From Rubrivivax sp051861265 (GTDB lineage: Bacteria > Pseudomonadota > Gammaproteobacteria > Burkholderiales > Burkholderiaceae_C), in NCBI GenBank assembly GCA_051861265.1, contig JBHYDA010000004.1:310001-374000 (forward strand): a stretch of DNA of 64,000 bases, given 5' to 3'. Below the pieces are notes generated by a model. That model saw nothing but the letters and a program-made list of their open reading frames with translations, was not told the origin of the DNA and ran no database searches. Each line of letters starts with the position of its first letter. Positions within the stretch are counted from its first letter, which is position 1. The position numbers and the translations under genes are program-made. Below, piece after piece: positions 52,846 through 62,079 of the stretch.

Positions 52846-54158
52846 CCGAAACCATCATCGTCCTGGCCACCACCTTCGCCGGCTTCCTGCTGATCGACCC
52901 CTTCTTCGGCGGTGCGCTGACCAAGGCCACCATCGCGAAGTGGCCGCTGATCGCGCTGGGCTTCGGCAGCCTGGCCTTCCACCTCGTCGGGCGTGCGCTC
53001 ACCGACCCGCGGCGCCTGCGCCTGGCCATCTCGGAGGTGCTGCACGACTGGTGGCCGATCATCGTGCTGGCCTTCTTCATCACGGCGGGCAGCGCCTACG
53101 CGCGTTTCGCCGACAACATCCGCGAGAGCTTCCTCGGCATGGGCCTGGGCATGTTCTTCCTGCCGCTGATGGCCGTGGCGGTGCGCTCCAGCCGGCACCC
53201 GGTGGGCTTCATGCAGGGCCTGGCGGCGGCGCACGTGCTCACCGTGCTGGGCATGATGGTGGTGCTGTTCGCCGACCTGCACGTGTTCCACGAGGAGATC
53301 TTCGTGGCGGTGCCGCTCGGCGCCTACCTGCTCGTGGCACGCCCGGTGAAGCTGTGGCGGTTGGTGCTCGGCCTCGGGGTCATGTTCGCTTGCCTGGTCT
53401 CGTTCAAGAACACCACCTTCCTGATCCTGCTCGCGGTGCTGGCCTGCTGCGGCCTGGTGTGGATCCAGCGGCTGCTGCGGCGCCACAACCGCATGGGTGT
53501 GGTGGCGGCGGTGTACTTCCTGCTGCCCGTGCTGCTGCTGGGTGTGGCGGCGCTGTTCTGGCTGTGGTGGACCAACCGCACCGAGCTGCCCTCGGGCAAC
53601 GTGCAGTACCGCACCGAGATGTATGGCATCGCCTGGCGCCGCTTCCTCGAGTCTCCGCTGTGGGGCACGGGCTTCACCGATTCTTCGGTGGTGTACTTCG
53701 AGCTCTACCGCGTGGCCACGCGCGTGCAGACGCTGCCGACACACAGCGACATCCTCGACCTGCTCGCCCACGGCGGCCTGATCGCTTTCACCCTGTGGGG
53801 GCTGACGGTCTGGCGGCTGTTCAGCATCTCGATGGCGGCTGCTCGCCAGCTGGCCTCGGCGCCTGCGGGCGACCCCAACCGGTCCTGGCGCTGGCTCTTC
53901 GTGCTCGGCCTCGTGCAACTGGGCGCCTTGATCACCTATGCCGTCAACCCGCCCATGATCAACCCGGTGCATGCGTACTGGATGTGGGGCGCCGCCGGCG
54001 TGATGTGGGCGCTGTACCGCCAGCTCGTGGCGCCGCTGGCCGCCCCCGCGCCGGTGCAGCATCTCGTGCCTCGGCACCTGCAGATGTCGCGCTGGGCTCT
54101 GCTGCGGGCCGGCTGGGCTTGGTTGCTGGCGACTGCGCGCCGCCGCAAGGTCGCCTGA
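52842..54158 (+). CDS. O-antigen ligase/polymerase family membrane protein (Wzy-like)
   Basis: The 438-residue inner-membrane protein has about eleven hydrophobic helices with a large periplasmic loop (about 250-310) that contains YRTEMYGIAWRRFLESPLWG, TGFTDSS and THSDILDLLAHGGLIAF. The pattern of a loop ending in H-S/D-x3-L plus helices matches the Wzy_C/O-antigen ligase superfamily, so it most likely polymerises the flipped repeat units. It overlaps both neighbours, consistent with one operon. Confidence 0.82.
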   Translation: MTETIIVLATTFAGFLLIDPFFGGALTKATIAKWPLIALGFGSLAFHLVGRALTDPRRLRLAISEVLHDWWPIIVLAFFITAGSAYARFADNIRESFLGMGLGMFFLPLMAVAVRSSRHPVGFMQGLAAAHVLTVLGMMVVLFADLHVFHEEIFVAVPLGAYLLVARPVKLWRLVLGLGVMFACLVSFKNTTFLILLAVLACCGLVWIQRLLRRHNRMGVVAAVYFLLPVLLLGVAALFWLWWTNRTELPSGNVQYRTEMYGIAWRRFLESPLWGTGFTDSSVVYFELYRVATRVQTLPTHSDILDLLAHGGLIAFTLWGLTVWRLFSISMAAARQLASAPAGDPNRSWRWLFVLGLVQLGALITYAVNPPMINPVHAYWMWGAAGVMWALYRQLVAPLAAPAPVQHLVPRHLQMSRWALLRAGWAWLLATARRRKVA

Positions 54159-54985
54159 TGGGCGCGCTGCCGCGCATCAGCCTCGTCACCTGCTCGTACC
54201 AGCAGGGGCGCTTTCTTGGTGCCACGATGCGCTCGGTGCTGGACCAGCGGTTCGCGGGCCTGGAGTACATCGTGGTGGACGGCGCATCCACCGACGGCTC
54301 CGCTGAACTGATTGCCGAGCATGCCGACCGGCTGGCCTGGTGGGTGAGCGAACGCGATCGCGGTCAGACGGACGCGCTCATCAAGGGCTTTGCCCGCAGC
54401 ACGGGCGACATCCAGGGCTGGCTGTGCTCTGACGACCTGCTCCTGCCCGGCGCGCTGGACACGGTGGCGGACTTCTTCGCCCGCCACCCCGAGGTCGACT
54501 GGATCTACGGCGACGCGCTGTGGATCGACGCGCAGGGCCTGCCGCTGCGCGCGAAGAAGGAGATGGGCTGGAGCCGCACGGTCTTCCTCTTCGACCACAA
54601 CTACCTCGCGCAGCCCTCGGTGTTCTGGCGCCGCTCGCTCTACGAACGCGTGGGCGGCCTGCAGCGCGACTGGAACCTGGCGATGGATGCCGATCTGTGG
54701 CTGCGTTTCGCGCGCGTCAGCCGACCGCAGCACGTGGCGCAGTACTTGAGCTGCATGCGCTACTACCCTGAGCAGAAGACGCGCGCTCTGAAGCCGGCCG
54801 GCCGCAAGGAAGACGAAGCCCTGCGCCGGCGCGAGGCCCCGACCCTGGCCGCGCTGCCGCGCTGGCCCTTGCGTGCGGCCGCCCGCGGCCTGCGCTGGGG
54901 CCTGAAGGCCACCAGCGGCGGCTACACCGCCAGCGTGCCTGCGGCCTGCAAGCCCTGGCTGCAGGCGTTGGAGATCGCGACGTGA
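54158..54985 (+). CDS. Glycosyltransferase family 2
   Basis: The 275-residue GT-A enzyme has SLVTCSYQQGRFLGATMRSV, the nucleotide-binding VVDGASTDGSAELI, the metal-binding Asp-Asp in WLCSDDLLLPGALDTV, and QPSVFWRRSLYERVGGL with AMDADLWLRFA (the catalytic Asp region). It would extend the repeat unit in the cytoplasm. The C-terminal 50 residues are basic and may contact the membrane. It overlaps the upstream polymerase gene (TGATG) and the downstream beta-helix gene (GTGA). Confidence 0.9.
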   Translation: MGALPRISLVTCSYQQGRFLGATMRSVLDQRFAGLEYIVVDGASTDGSAELIAEHADRLAWWVSERDRGQTDALIKGFARSTGDIQGWLCSDDLLLPGALDTVADFFARHPEVDWIYGDALWIDAQGLPLRAKKEMGWSRTVFLFDHNYLAQPSVFWRRSLYERVGGLQRDWNLAMDADLWLRFARVSRPQHVAQYLSCMRYYPEQKTRALKPAGRKEDEALRRREAPTLAALPRWPLRAAARGLRWGLKATSGGYTASVPAACKPWLQALEIAT

Positions 54986-56667
54986 CATCTGCGCGCTGGG
55001 CGGGCTGCTTGCAGGCCCTGGCTTGCTTCGTGGCGGCCTGCGGCGCCTGGGCGAGCTTGCCCGCCTGTGCGGCGGTGTGGGTGGTGGAAGCCCAGGCGCC
55101 AGCGGCCCACGACCGCAACGCCGGCCACGCCGGCGCGCCCCTGAAGACCCTGGGTGAAGCGATGCGGCGCCTGAAACCCGGCGACGAGGTCGTGGTCGGC
55201 GAGGGTGTGTACCGCGAACTGGTGGTGGTGCCTCGCCTGCCGCCCGGCGGCGATGTGGTCACGGTGATCCGCGCCCGCGAGGCCGGGCGTGCCGTGATCA
55301 GCGGCTCCGACCCCGTGGAGGGCTGGCGCCCAGGCGGCGCCGGGCGCTTCAGCGTCGACTGGCGCGGGCGCGCCGAGCCCTCGCAGGTCTACGTCGGCGG
55401 CCGGCCGCTGCGTCAGATTGCGGGTACGGTCTTCGGCGGCTACCCCGAGCGGCCCGGCCACGAACTGGCCGACACGCACCGCAGCGAAGGCGGCATCTGG
55501 CAAGGCCGCGTGCCCGGCGATTTGCGCAGCCTGCAGCCTGGCGACTTCTTCTACGAAGGCGCCACCCAGACCCTGCACGTGCGCCTCGCCGAAGGCCAGA
55601 CGCCCGGCAGCACGCCGGCCACGGCGGTGGAGGTGAGCACCCGCCCCTATGTCTTCCTGGCCGAGGCCGCCCACCGGCTGCGCGTGGAGGGCCTGCGCTT
55701 CGAGCACGCCAACACTTCCAGCCTGGCGCGCCAGGGCGCGGTGAAGGTCTTCGGTAACCACAACGTGCTTCAAGGCCTGCACATCCGCCGCATGGACGCC
55801 GTGGGCCTGCAGCTCTTCGGCACTGGCAGCCAACTGCTCGATTCGGTGATCGAGGACAGCGGCCAGATGGGCCTGAACGCCCGTGGCCGGCAACTGACCA
55901 TCGCGCGCAACAGCATCCTCAACAACAACCTGCGCGGCTTCAACAAGTGGTGGGAAGCGGGCGGCATCAAGATCATCGGGGACGACGGGCTGCACGACTC
56001 GGTGTTCCGCGACAACGTGGTCGCCTTCAACCGCGGTGACGGCATCTGGATCGACTGGGAGAACACCGGCATCCGCATCAGCGGCAACACGGCGGCCTTC
56101 AACACCGGCTTCGGCATCCACTACGAAGCCTCCAGCACGGGCTGGATCGACGGCAACGCGTCCTACGGCAACGGCCAGCGTGGCATCTACGTCTTCGAGA
56201 GTTCGGACACCCGCGTCGAGGGCAACTTGGTCGTGGCCAACGGGCTGGAAGGCATCGTCGTGGCCGATGGCGAACGTTCGGCCCAGCGGCCGCAGATGAA
56301 GCCGCGCAACAACCGCGTCACCGGCAACGTCGTGGGCTGGAACAAGGACATCGAGCTGATGCTCGCGCTGCCCGAGATGAACAACCACAGCGAAGGCAAC
56401 GTGTTCCTGGCCGAGCGTGCGCCGGCGCTGGTGCAGGGCTGGTCGGGCCTCACCAACCGCCCCGCCCGCGGGCTGGCCAGCTGGCGGCAGCGCAGCGGCT
56501 TCGACCTGCAATCGCGCGAGCTCTTGGCGCCGCCGCCGGCGGCGCTGCTGGCGGCCCTGCGCGAGCAGCGCCTGCTGCGACCGCAGGCCTTGCGTGAACT
56601 GCTGCAGACCGCGCTGCCGACCCTCTCGATGCCGGCCCCGCCCGCTCCGCCTGCACTGCCGCGCTGA
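54982..56667 (+). CDS. Exported right-handed parallel beta-helix protein
   Basis: The 561-residue protein starts at GTG 54982 (GTGA overlap), has a signal peptide (ending near ACAAVWVVE), then LKTLGEAMRRLKPGDEVVVG, a typical entry to pectate-lyase/chondroitinase-B-like folds, followed by many beta-helix coils (SQLLDSVIEDSGQMGLNARG, DGIWIDWENTGIRISGNTA, GFGIHYEASS). A Pro/Leu-rich tail ends it. It probably acts on the polymer in the periplasm, as a lyase, hydrolase or epimerase; catalytic residues cannot be assigned. A paralogue is encoded at 58949-60706. Confidence 0.83.
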   Translation: MTSARWAGCLQALACFVAACGAWASLPACAAVWVVEAQAPAAHDRNAGHAGAPLKTLGEAMRRLKPGDEVVVGEGVYRELVVVPRLPPGGDVVTVIRAREAGRAVISGSDPVEGWRPGGAGRFSVDWRGRAEPSQVYVGGRPLRQIAGTVFGGYPERPGHELADTHRSEGGIWQGRVPGDLRSLQPGDFFYEGATQTLHVRLAEGQTPGSTPATAVEVSTRPYVFLAEAAHRLRVEGLRFEHANTSSLARQGAVKVFGNHNVLQGLHIRRMDAVGLQLFGTGSQLLDSVIEDSGQMGLNARGRQLTIARNSILNNNLRGFNKWWEAGGIKIIGDDGLHDSVFRDNVVAFNRGDGIWIDWENTGIRISGNTAAFNTGFGIHYEASSTGWIDGNASYGNGQRGIYVFESSDTRVEGNLVVANGLEGIVVADGERSAQRPQMKPRNNRVTGNVVGWNKDIELMLALPEMNNHSEGNVFLAERAPALVQGWSGLTNRPARGLASWRQRSGFDLQSRELLAPPPAALLAALREQRLLRPQALRELLQTALPTLSMPAPPAPPALPR

Positions 56668-58139
56668 TGCGCACGGTCGCCCGCAACTTCATCCTCGTCA
56701 CGGCCAGCCGTCTCATCGAAGGCGGGGTGCGTTTCCTGACCGTGCCCATCGTGCTGGGCTACTTCGGCCGTGAAGACTTCGGCCTGATGGCCCTGGCCTT
56801 CTCGCTGCACGTCTTCCTCACGCTGGCCGATTTCAGCATCAGCGCCAACGTCGTGCGGCGCTTCAGCGACCACCTCGTGGCTGGCGACACCGGCGCGGTG
56901 CTGCGCCTGGCGCGTGTGGCCACCTCGGTCTACGTCGGCATCGGCCTGCTGAACCTGGCCGTTGTGCTGCTCGTGGGTGTGTTTGCGGAGCGCTGGTTCA
57001 AGCTGGAACCGGCGCAGGCGCAGGCCTTCTTCTGGATGATGTTGAGCCTGGGGGTGTCGAGCCTGCTCACCTGGGCCGGCACCGTCTACCGGCAGGTGCT
57101 GCACGCCTCGCAGCAGGTGGGCCTGGACGAGGCCTACAACCTGCTGGCCACCGTGGGCACCCTGCTCGTGCTGGGGGCCACGCTGTGGTGGCGGCTGGAC
57201 CTCGTCACCTACTTCGCGCTGGTGCTGGTGCCGCCGCTGCTGCCGATGTGGCTGCGCGCGCGCCGCGCGTGCCGGCTGGTGCCGGGGCTGGGCTTCGGGC
57301 TCTCCAGCGAGTGGGCGCTCTTCAGTCCCCTTCTCGGTGGCACCTTGTGGCTGCTGCTGATGACGCTGGCGGACATGGCTGCCAACCACTTTCGCCCCAT
57401 CCTGCTGGCCCGGGCCGACGGTCTGGAAACCGTGACCGACTTCCGCGTGATGCAGCAGGTGGCGGGCTTCGCCACGCTGATGCTCACCGGCGCGATGAAC
57501 GTGGCCTACCCCGCGGTGGCCCGGCTCGACGCGGCCGCCGACCACGCGCGGCTGCGCCTCGTGCTGCAGCAGGGCAGCCGGGTGCTGCTGGCCGGCCACG
57601 TGGCAGTGCTCGTGCCCCTGGCCTTCGGCAGCGCGCTGCTGCTGGAGCTTTACGTGGGCGCCGCCTACCGCGCGCTGGCCCTGCCCCTGGCGCTGTGGCT
57701 GCTGAGCTTGCTGGCCCTGCACTACACCATCGTCATGTCCTTCGCGATGTCGCGCGGGCAGACGCGCCTGCTGGCCTTGGGCGCATGCACCAACGCACTG
57801 GTCTCGTTGGCGCTGGCCTTCGGCCTGGCGCCCCGGCTCGGCCTGCAGGCCATGGTGGCGTCGTACGCCGCCTACGTGGTGCTGCAGATGCTGCTGATGT
57901 ACCTGCTGGCCCTGCCCGCGGCAGGCGGCGGCCCGGGTGCAACGCTGGCCATGCAGGTGATGACGCGCCCTCTGGGCCTCGCGCTCGGGGTGGGCCTGCC
58001 TGTGGGGGCGGGCCTGTGGGCGGCCGGCCAGCCGCTCTGGTGGGGGGCGCCGCTTTTCCTGGCGGCCTTTGCAGGCCTGATGTGGGGCCCCGGCGGCCTG
58101 CGGGCCGACTTTCGCGCATTGCGGGGCCGGGCCGCGTGA
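56667..58139 (+). CDS. Lipid-linked oligosaccharide flippase (Wzx-like)
   Basis: The 490-residue polytopic protein has about 12-14 hydrophobic helices and belongs to the MOP superfamily: FILVTASRLIEGGVRFLTVP at the N terminus, VLGYFGREDFGLMALAFS in the second helix, and ADFSISANVVRRFSDH. It would translocate the undecaprenyl-linked repeat to the periplasmic face for polymerisation. Start and upstream stop overlap as TGATG. It is the last membrane gene of the + strand block. Confidence 0.88.
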   Translation: MRTVARNFILVTASRLIEGGVRFLTVPIVLGYFGREDFGLMALAFSLHVFLTLADFSISANVVRRFSDHLVAGDTGAVLRLARVATSVYVGIGLLNLAVVLLVGVFAERWFKLEPAQAQAFFWMMLSLGVSSLLTWAGTVYRQVLHASQQVGLDEAYNLLATVGTLLVLGATLWWRLDLVTYFALVLVPPLLPMWLRARRACRLVPGLGFGLSSEWALFSPLLGGTLWLLLMTLADMAANHFRPILLARADGLETVTDFRVMQQVAGFATLMLTGAMNVAYPAVARLDAAADHARLRLVLQQGSRVLLAGHVAVLVPLAFGSALLLELYVGAAYRALALPLALWLLSLLALHYTIVMSFAMSRGQTRLLALGACTNALVSLALAFGLAPRLGLQAMVASYAAYVVLQMLLMYLLALPAAGGGPGATLAMQVMTRPLGLALGVGLPVGAGLWAAGQPLWWGAPLFLAAFAGLMWGPGGLRADFRALRGRAA

Positions 58140-58179
58140 GGCGCGGCACGACACTCGAATTTCAAGAAGGACAGCAACG

Positions 58180-58935
58180 ATGTGGGACTGGAAAGAACCG
58201 CTGCGACGCCTGAAGCACGGGCGATGGGTCGACCGGCGGCGCTTCTACGAGGTGTGGGAGCAGACGCACCTCGAGAAGCTGCTCGCGGCCTTGCAGGTGG
58301 ACTGCGTTTTCGACGTCGGCGCCAACCAGGGGCAGTATGCGCAGATGCTGCGGCAGCAGGCCGGCTACCGCGGGCGCATCGTGTCCTTCGAACCCATCCC
58401 CGAAGCGGCGGCTGCCGTGCGCCGCCTGGCGCAAGGTGACGCGCTGTGGCAGGTGGAGGAACTGGCCCTGTCCGATACCAGCGGCCAACAGGTGTTCAAC
58501 ATCATGGCCGACACGCAGTTCAGCTCGCTCAGCGCCCCGCGTCACGACGACGTGCAGGGCTTCGAACGCGACAACCGGGTGCAGCGCCAGGTGGCGGTGC
58601 GCACGGAGACCGTGCTGGACGCCCTGGCCCGCTTGCAGCCGGCCCTGGGTTTCAAGCGCCCCTTCCTCAAGCTCGACACCCAGGGCATGGACGTGCGCAT
58701 CGTCAGCGCTGCCGGGCGGCAGGGCTTGCAGGCCTTCGTGGGCATGCAGAGCGAACTGGCGGTGCGCAAGCTCTACGACAACTCCGTCGACTACCGCGAC
58801 GCGCTGCGCACCTACGAAGACCTGGGCTTCGAGCTCAGCGCCTTCGTGCCCAACAATGCCGGGCACTTTCCGAGGCTGGTGGAAATCGACTGCATCCTCG
58901 TGCGCGCCGACCTGATGCCGGCACGCGCGATGTAG
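58180..58935 (+). CDS. FkbM family SAM-dependent methyltransferase
   Basis: The 251-residue protein has VDCVFDVGANQGQYAQML (SAM motif I), RIVSFEPIPEAAAAVRRLA, and FKRPFLKLDTQGMDVRIV, the FkbM signature. FkbM enzymes O-methylate sugars or polyketides; here sugar methylation of the polysaccharide is the natural guess. A GAAGGACAG ribosome site precedes ATG. It ends the + strand block, with a 13-bp convergent gap to the beta-helix lipoprotein gene. Confidence 0.9.
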   Translation: MWDWKEPLRRLKHGRWVDRRRFYEVWEQTHLEKLLAALQVDCVFDVGANQGQYAQMLRQQAGYRGRIVSFEPIPEAAAAVRRLAQGDALWQVEELALSDTSGQQVFNIMADTQFSSLSAPRHDDVQGFERDNRVQRQVAVRTETVLDALARLQPALGFKRPFLKLDTQGMDVRIVSAAGRQGLQAFVGMQSELAVRKLYDNSVDYRDALRTYEDLGFELSAFVPNNAGHFPRLVEIDCILVRADLMPARAM

Positions 58936-58948
58936 CCGCGGCGCGGCC

Positions 58949-60706
58949 TCAGGGCTGGCCGGGGTCGCGCAGGAAGGCTGGGAGTTCGGCGCTGTCCAGC
59001 AGCCGGCGCGCCTGCAGCGCGCTGCGCAGGGTGTCGGGCAGGGCCACGCGTTCGGCCACCGAGGCCAGGTCCTGCTGCGTGGCATTGCGCCAATCCTGCA
59101 GGGTTTCGAAGGCCGGCGCGGTGAGGCTCGGAAAGCCCAGTGCCATGCGCGGGCCGAGTTGTTCGCTCTTGAAGACGTTGCTGTCAGACACCGAGCCGTA
59201 GCGCAGGCCCGGCAACACCAGCTGCACCCAGTTGCGCTGGTCGTCGTTCCAGGCCACGGCGTTGCCGAGCACGCGGTTGTTCAGGGGCGAGAGCTCGGGG
59301 TCGGTCGCCGAGCGCGTGCCGTCCACCACCGCGATGCCTTCCATCGTGTTGCCGAAGACCGCATTGCCCTGCACGGTGCTGCCTGAAGACTCCATCAGGT
59401 AGATGCCGCGCAGGCCGTTGCCATAGACCGTATTGCCGCGGATGGTGCCCGTGCGGCTGGCCTCGTAGTGGATGCCGAAGCCCGAGTTGTAGGCCACGGT
59501 GTTGGCCTCAATGAGGTTGCTGCTGTTCTTCCAGTCGATCCAGATGCCGTCGCCCTCGTTGTAGACGACCACGTTGTTGCGGATGCTGGCATCGCGCACG
59601 TCGCCCGTGCCGATCAGCTTGATGCCGCCGGCCTCCCACCACTTGTTGAAGCCGCGCAGGTTGCTGCGGGTGATGCGGTTGCCCTGCACGACCATGCGGT
59701 CGCCGCGGCCGGACAGGCCGACCTGCCCGCAGCCCTCGATGACCGAATCGTGCAGGCCGAGATCGTTGCCGACCAGTTGCACGCAGGCGCCGTCCATGTC
59801 GCGCACGTGCACGTTGCGCAGCACGCTGGTCAGGCCTTGCAGCTTGACCGCGCCCTGGCGGTAGGTGGTGCTCGTGTTCGCATGCGCGAAGTCCAGGCCC
59901 TCGACCGTGAGACGGGCTGCGGCCTCGGCCTGGAAGACGTGGCGCAGCGCGCTGACTTCAAGGGTCTGGGTGGCCGCCAAGGGCTGTGCGACACGCACCA
60001 CCAGTCGGCCGCCAGCGGCGTCAAACGTGAAGCTGTTGGGCACGAGTTGCGCCACCCCGCCGGCCACGCGGCCCGGCCAGATGCCGCCTTCGGCGGTGTG
60101 CAGGCCGGCCAGGTCGGGCGGGGGCGTGGTCGGGTAGCCACCGAACACCGTGCCGCCGATCTGCTGCAGCGCCTGGCCCGCCAGGTAGACCTGTTGCGGT
60201 TCTTCACGCGTCCAGGGCACGGCATAGACGCCCGGGCTTACCAGCGTCCAGCCGCTGACTTCGATCGACCCCTTGACCGTCACGCTGCGCGCCGTGGCCG
60301 CGCGCAGGCGTGTCGGGGCCGTGGCACCCGTGAGCGTGGGCACCACCACGGCCTCGCGGTAGGTGCCCGCTGCGATGACGATGTCGTCGCCAGGCCGCAG
60401 GCGGGCCAAGGCTGCGCCGATGCTGCGGTAGGGTTGGGCCAGGGTGCCGCCGCCCGTGTCGCTGGCGTTGGTGTGACTGGCATCGACGGTCACCCGGCGC
60501 AGGTAGGGTGCTTCGACGGGGTCGGGGGTCTCGGGGGCGGGTGCTGGGGCGGGCAGGGGCGCCAGCGGGGCCGGTGTGCCGGCGATGCCGCTGCGTTCCT
60601 GGCTGCTCCCGGCGCCACCACCGCCGCCACCGCAGCCGGCAAGGCTCAGCGCGGCGGTGCAGCACAGGATCAGGAAAGGGCGGCGCTGGGCAGGCGTGCT
60701 TTTCAT
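58949..60706 (-). CDS. Beta-helix lipoprotein, paralogue of the 54982 gene
   Basis: The 585-residue product begins with a lipoprotein signal ending LSLAGC (Cys25) followed by a Gly/Ser/Pro-rich linker to about residue 65. The body is a right-handed beta-helix: IGAALARLRPGDDIVIAAGT, GTVFGGYPTTPP, FNKWWEAGGIKLIGTGD, GDGIWIDWKNSSNLIEANTV, GFGIHYEASRTGTIRGNTVY. Many of these blocks match the 54982 protein closely, so the two are paralogues, one probably soluble in the periplasm, one lipid-anchored. Start ATG 60706; the earlier codons of the open frame look unlike signal sequence. Substrate: probably the locally made polymer. Confidence 0.84.
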   Translation of the reverse strand: MKSTPAQRRPFLILCCTAALSLAGCGGGGGGAGSSQERSGIAGTPAPLAPLPAPAPAPETPDPVEAPYLRRVTVDASHTNASDTGGGTLAQPYRSIGAALARLRPGDDIVIAAGTYREAVVVPTLTGATAPTRLRAATARSVTVKGSIEVSGWTLVSPGVYAVPWTREEPQQVYLAGQALQQIGGTVFGGYPTTPPPDLAGLHTAEGGIWPGRVAGGVAQLVPNSFTFDAAGGRLVVRVAQPLAATQTLEVSALRHVFQAEAAARLTVEGLDFAHANTSTTYRQGAVKLQGLTSVLRNVHVRDMDGACVQLVGNDLGLHDSVIEGCGQVGLSGRGDRMVVQGNRITRSNLRGFNKWWEAGGIKLIGTGDVRDASIRNNVVVYNEGDGIWIDWKNSSNLIEANTVAYNSGFGIHYEASRTGTIRGNTVYGNGLRGIYLMESSGSTVQGNAVFGNTMEGIAVVDGTRSATDPELSPLNNRVLGNAVAWNDDQRNWVQLVLPGLRYGSVSDSNVFKSEQLGPRMALGFPSLTAPAFETLQDWRNATQQDLASVAERVALPDTLRSALQARRLLDSAELPAFLRDPGQP

Positions 60707-60873
60707 CGGGGGTGCAAGGTCGCGCAGGGCGTGGAGCCCCAGGTCGGGCTCGAGAGGGTGCTCGGGGCTGGCGCTCGGAAGAAGCGCCGTCCCCGGGCTC
60801 GAAGCATCAACGGGATCTTCGGCTGCGGCGCCCTGCGCCTGAAGGGCGATTTGTAAGCACAGCGCTCGCGCTG

Positions 60874-62079
60874 TTACGGCTTGCCCGATCGGGGGTGTGC
60901 AGGGCTGCACAGAGCGCTGGCTTCGCGGTAGATGGCCCGCAGTTGCTGCAGGTTGGCCAAGCCGGTGAGTTCGACTTCGTAGAGGCGGCGGGCCCGCTCG
61001 CCCATGCGCTGCATCTCGGCCGGATGTGCGTCGGCCCAGGCCAGCTTGGCGGCCAGGTCGGTGGCGTCACCCGGGTTGAAGAGCGGGCCGGTGACCCCGT
61101 CTTCCACCAGGGTGGCCATGGCGCCGAGCCGGCTGGCGATCACCGGCAGGCCGTTGGCGAAGGCTTCCACCAGCGTGCGTGGGAAGTTCTCGTACCAGAT
61201 GCTCGGCAGCACCAGAGCCCTGCGTCGGGCCATCTGCGCGTAGACCGCCTCGGGCTGCAGCGGCCCGAGCAGGTGCACGCCAGGTGCGCCGTCGAGCAAG
61301 GCGGCGTCAGGGCCGCTGCCGGCGGCGTGTACAGCCGTGCCCGGGGGCGCTTGCGCCAGTGCCTGCGCCAGCACGCCCAGGCCCTTCTCCTGCGAAAAGC
61401 GGCCGACGAAAAGAAAGCCTTCACGCGGTTGCAGCGCCGGTGCTGGCAGATCGACGAAGTTGGGCTTGATGCGGATGCGATCGGCCGGCAAACCGCCCTC
61501 GATGAACTTGTCGCGGCAGAAGGCGTTGAGCGCGATGTAGAGCGTGACCTTCCGCTGCCAGGTGCCCAGCCCGCGGTGCAACTGCAGCATGCCGGCGACG
61601 GCGGCGCTCTGCACGGCCGAGCCGCGGTAGCAGCCGTGCTGCACCGCGCGCCAAGGCACGCGGCCGACGCAGTCTTCGCAGATGCGGCCTTCGCGCAGCA
61701 GCAAGGCCTGCGGGCAGAGCAGACGGAAGTTATGCAGCGTCTGCACCACGGGCACACCGGCCCGTGCCGCGGCCCAGTAAACCGAGGGCGAAACCAGCGG
61801 GAAGCTGTTGTGCACATGCACGACATCGGGCCGGTGCTGCCCGAACAAGGCCTCCAGATCACGCCCGGTGCGCGGCGACCACAGTGTGTCGCGCGCCAGC
61901 GCCAGGCGCGAGGCACCTTGCACCTCGTCGTTGTGGCGGCTGTAGAGCGTGACCTCGTGGCCGTGCTCCCGCAACAGCGCGGCTTCGGCCTCCACGACGG
62001 CGTCTTCGCCGCCCCGCTGCTGGTAGGCGTTGTGCACCAGCAGCACGCGCGCTGGTGGCGTGGTGGCGTGTTCCTTCAT
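60874..62079 (-). CDS. Glycosyltransferase family 4
   Basis: The 401-residue protein has an N-terminal domain with RVLLVHNAYQQRGGEDAVVE, VHVHNSFPLVSPSVY and VQTLHNFRLLCPQALLLREG followed by a cysteine pair (ICEDCVG). The C-terminal domain shows FLFVGRFSQEKGLGVLAQAL and LPSIWYENFPRTLVEAFANG, with the GT4 Glu. Start ATG 62079 overlaps the stop of the upstream GT26 gene (ATGA). A 16-nt hairpin (60859-60874) overlaps its stop but has no T-tract. It probably extends the repeat unit. Confidence 0.9.
   Translation of the reverse strand: MKEHATTPPARVLLVHNAYQQRGGEDAVVEAEAALLREHGHEVTLYSRHNDEVQGASRLALARDTLWSPRTGRDLEALFGQHRPDVVHVHNSFPLVSPSVYWAAARAGVPVVQTLHNFRLLCPQALLLREGRICEDCVGRVPWRAVQHGCYRGSAVQSAAVAGMLQLHRGLGTWQRKVTLYIALNAFCRDKFIEGGLPADRIRIKPNFVDLPAPALQPREGFLFVGRFSQEKGLGVLAQALAQAPPGTAVHAAGSGPDAALLDGAPGVHLLGPLQPEAVYAQMARRRALVLPSIWYENFPRTLVEAFANGLPVIASRLGAMATLVEDGVTGPLFNPGDATDLAAKLAWADAHPAEMQRMGERARRLYEVELTGLANLQQLRAIYREASALCSPAHPRSGKP

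Noticed and set aside
56187..58154. A 655-codon open frame on the - strand opposite the beta-helix and flippase genes
   Set aside because: No recognisable motif, Gln/His/Arg-rich; the + strand genes show clear signal and membrane patterns.
60859..60874. Hairpin ACAGCG-CTCG-CGCTGT as a terminator of the GT4 gene
   Set aside because: The stem is only 6 bp, includes the stop codon base, and has no T-tract on the transcribed side.
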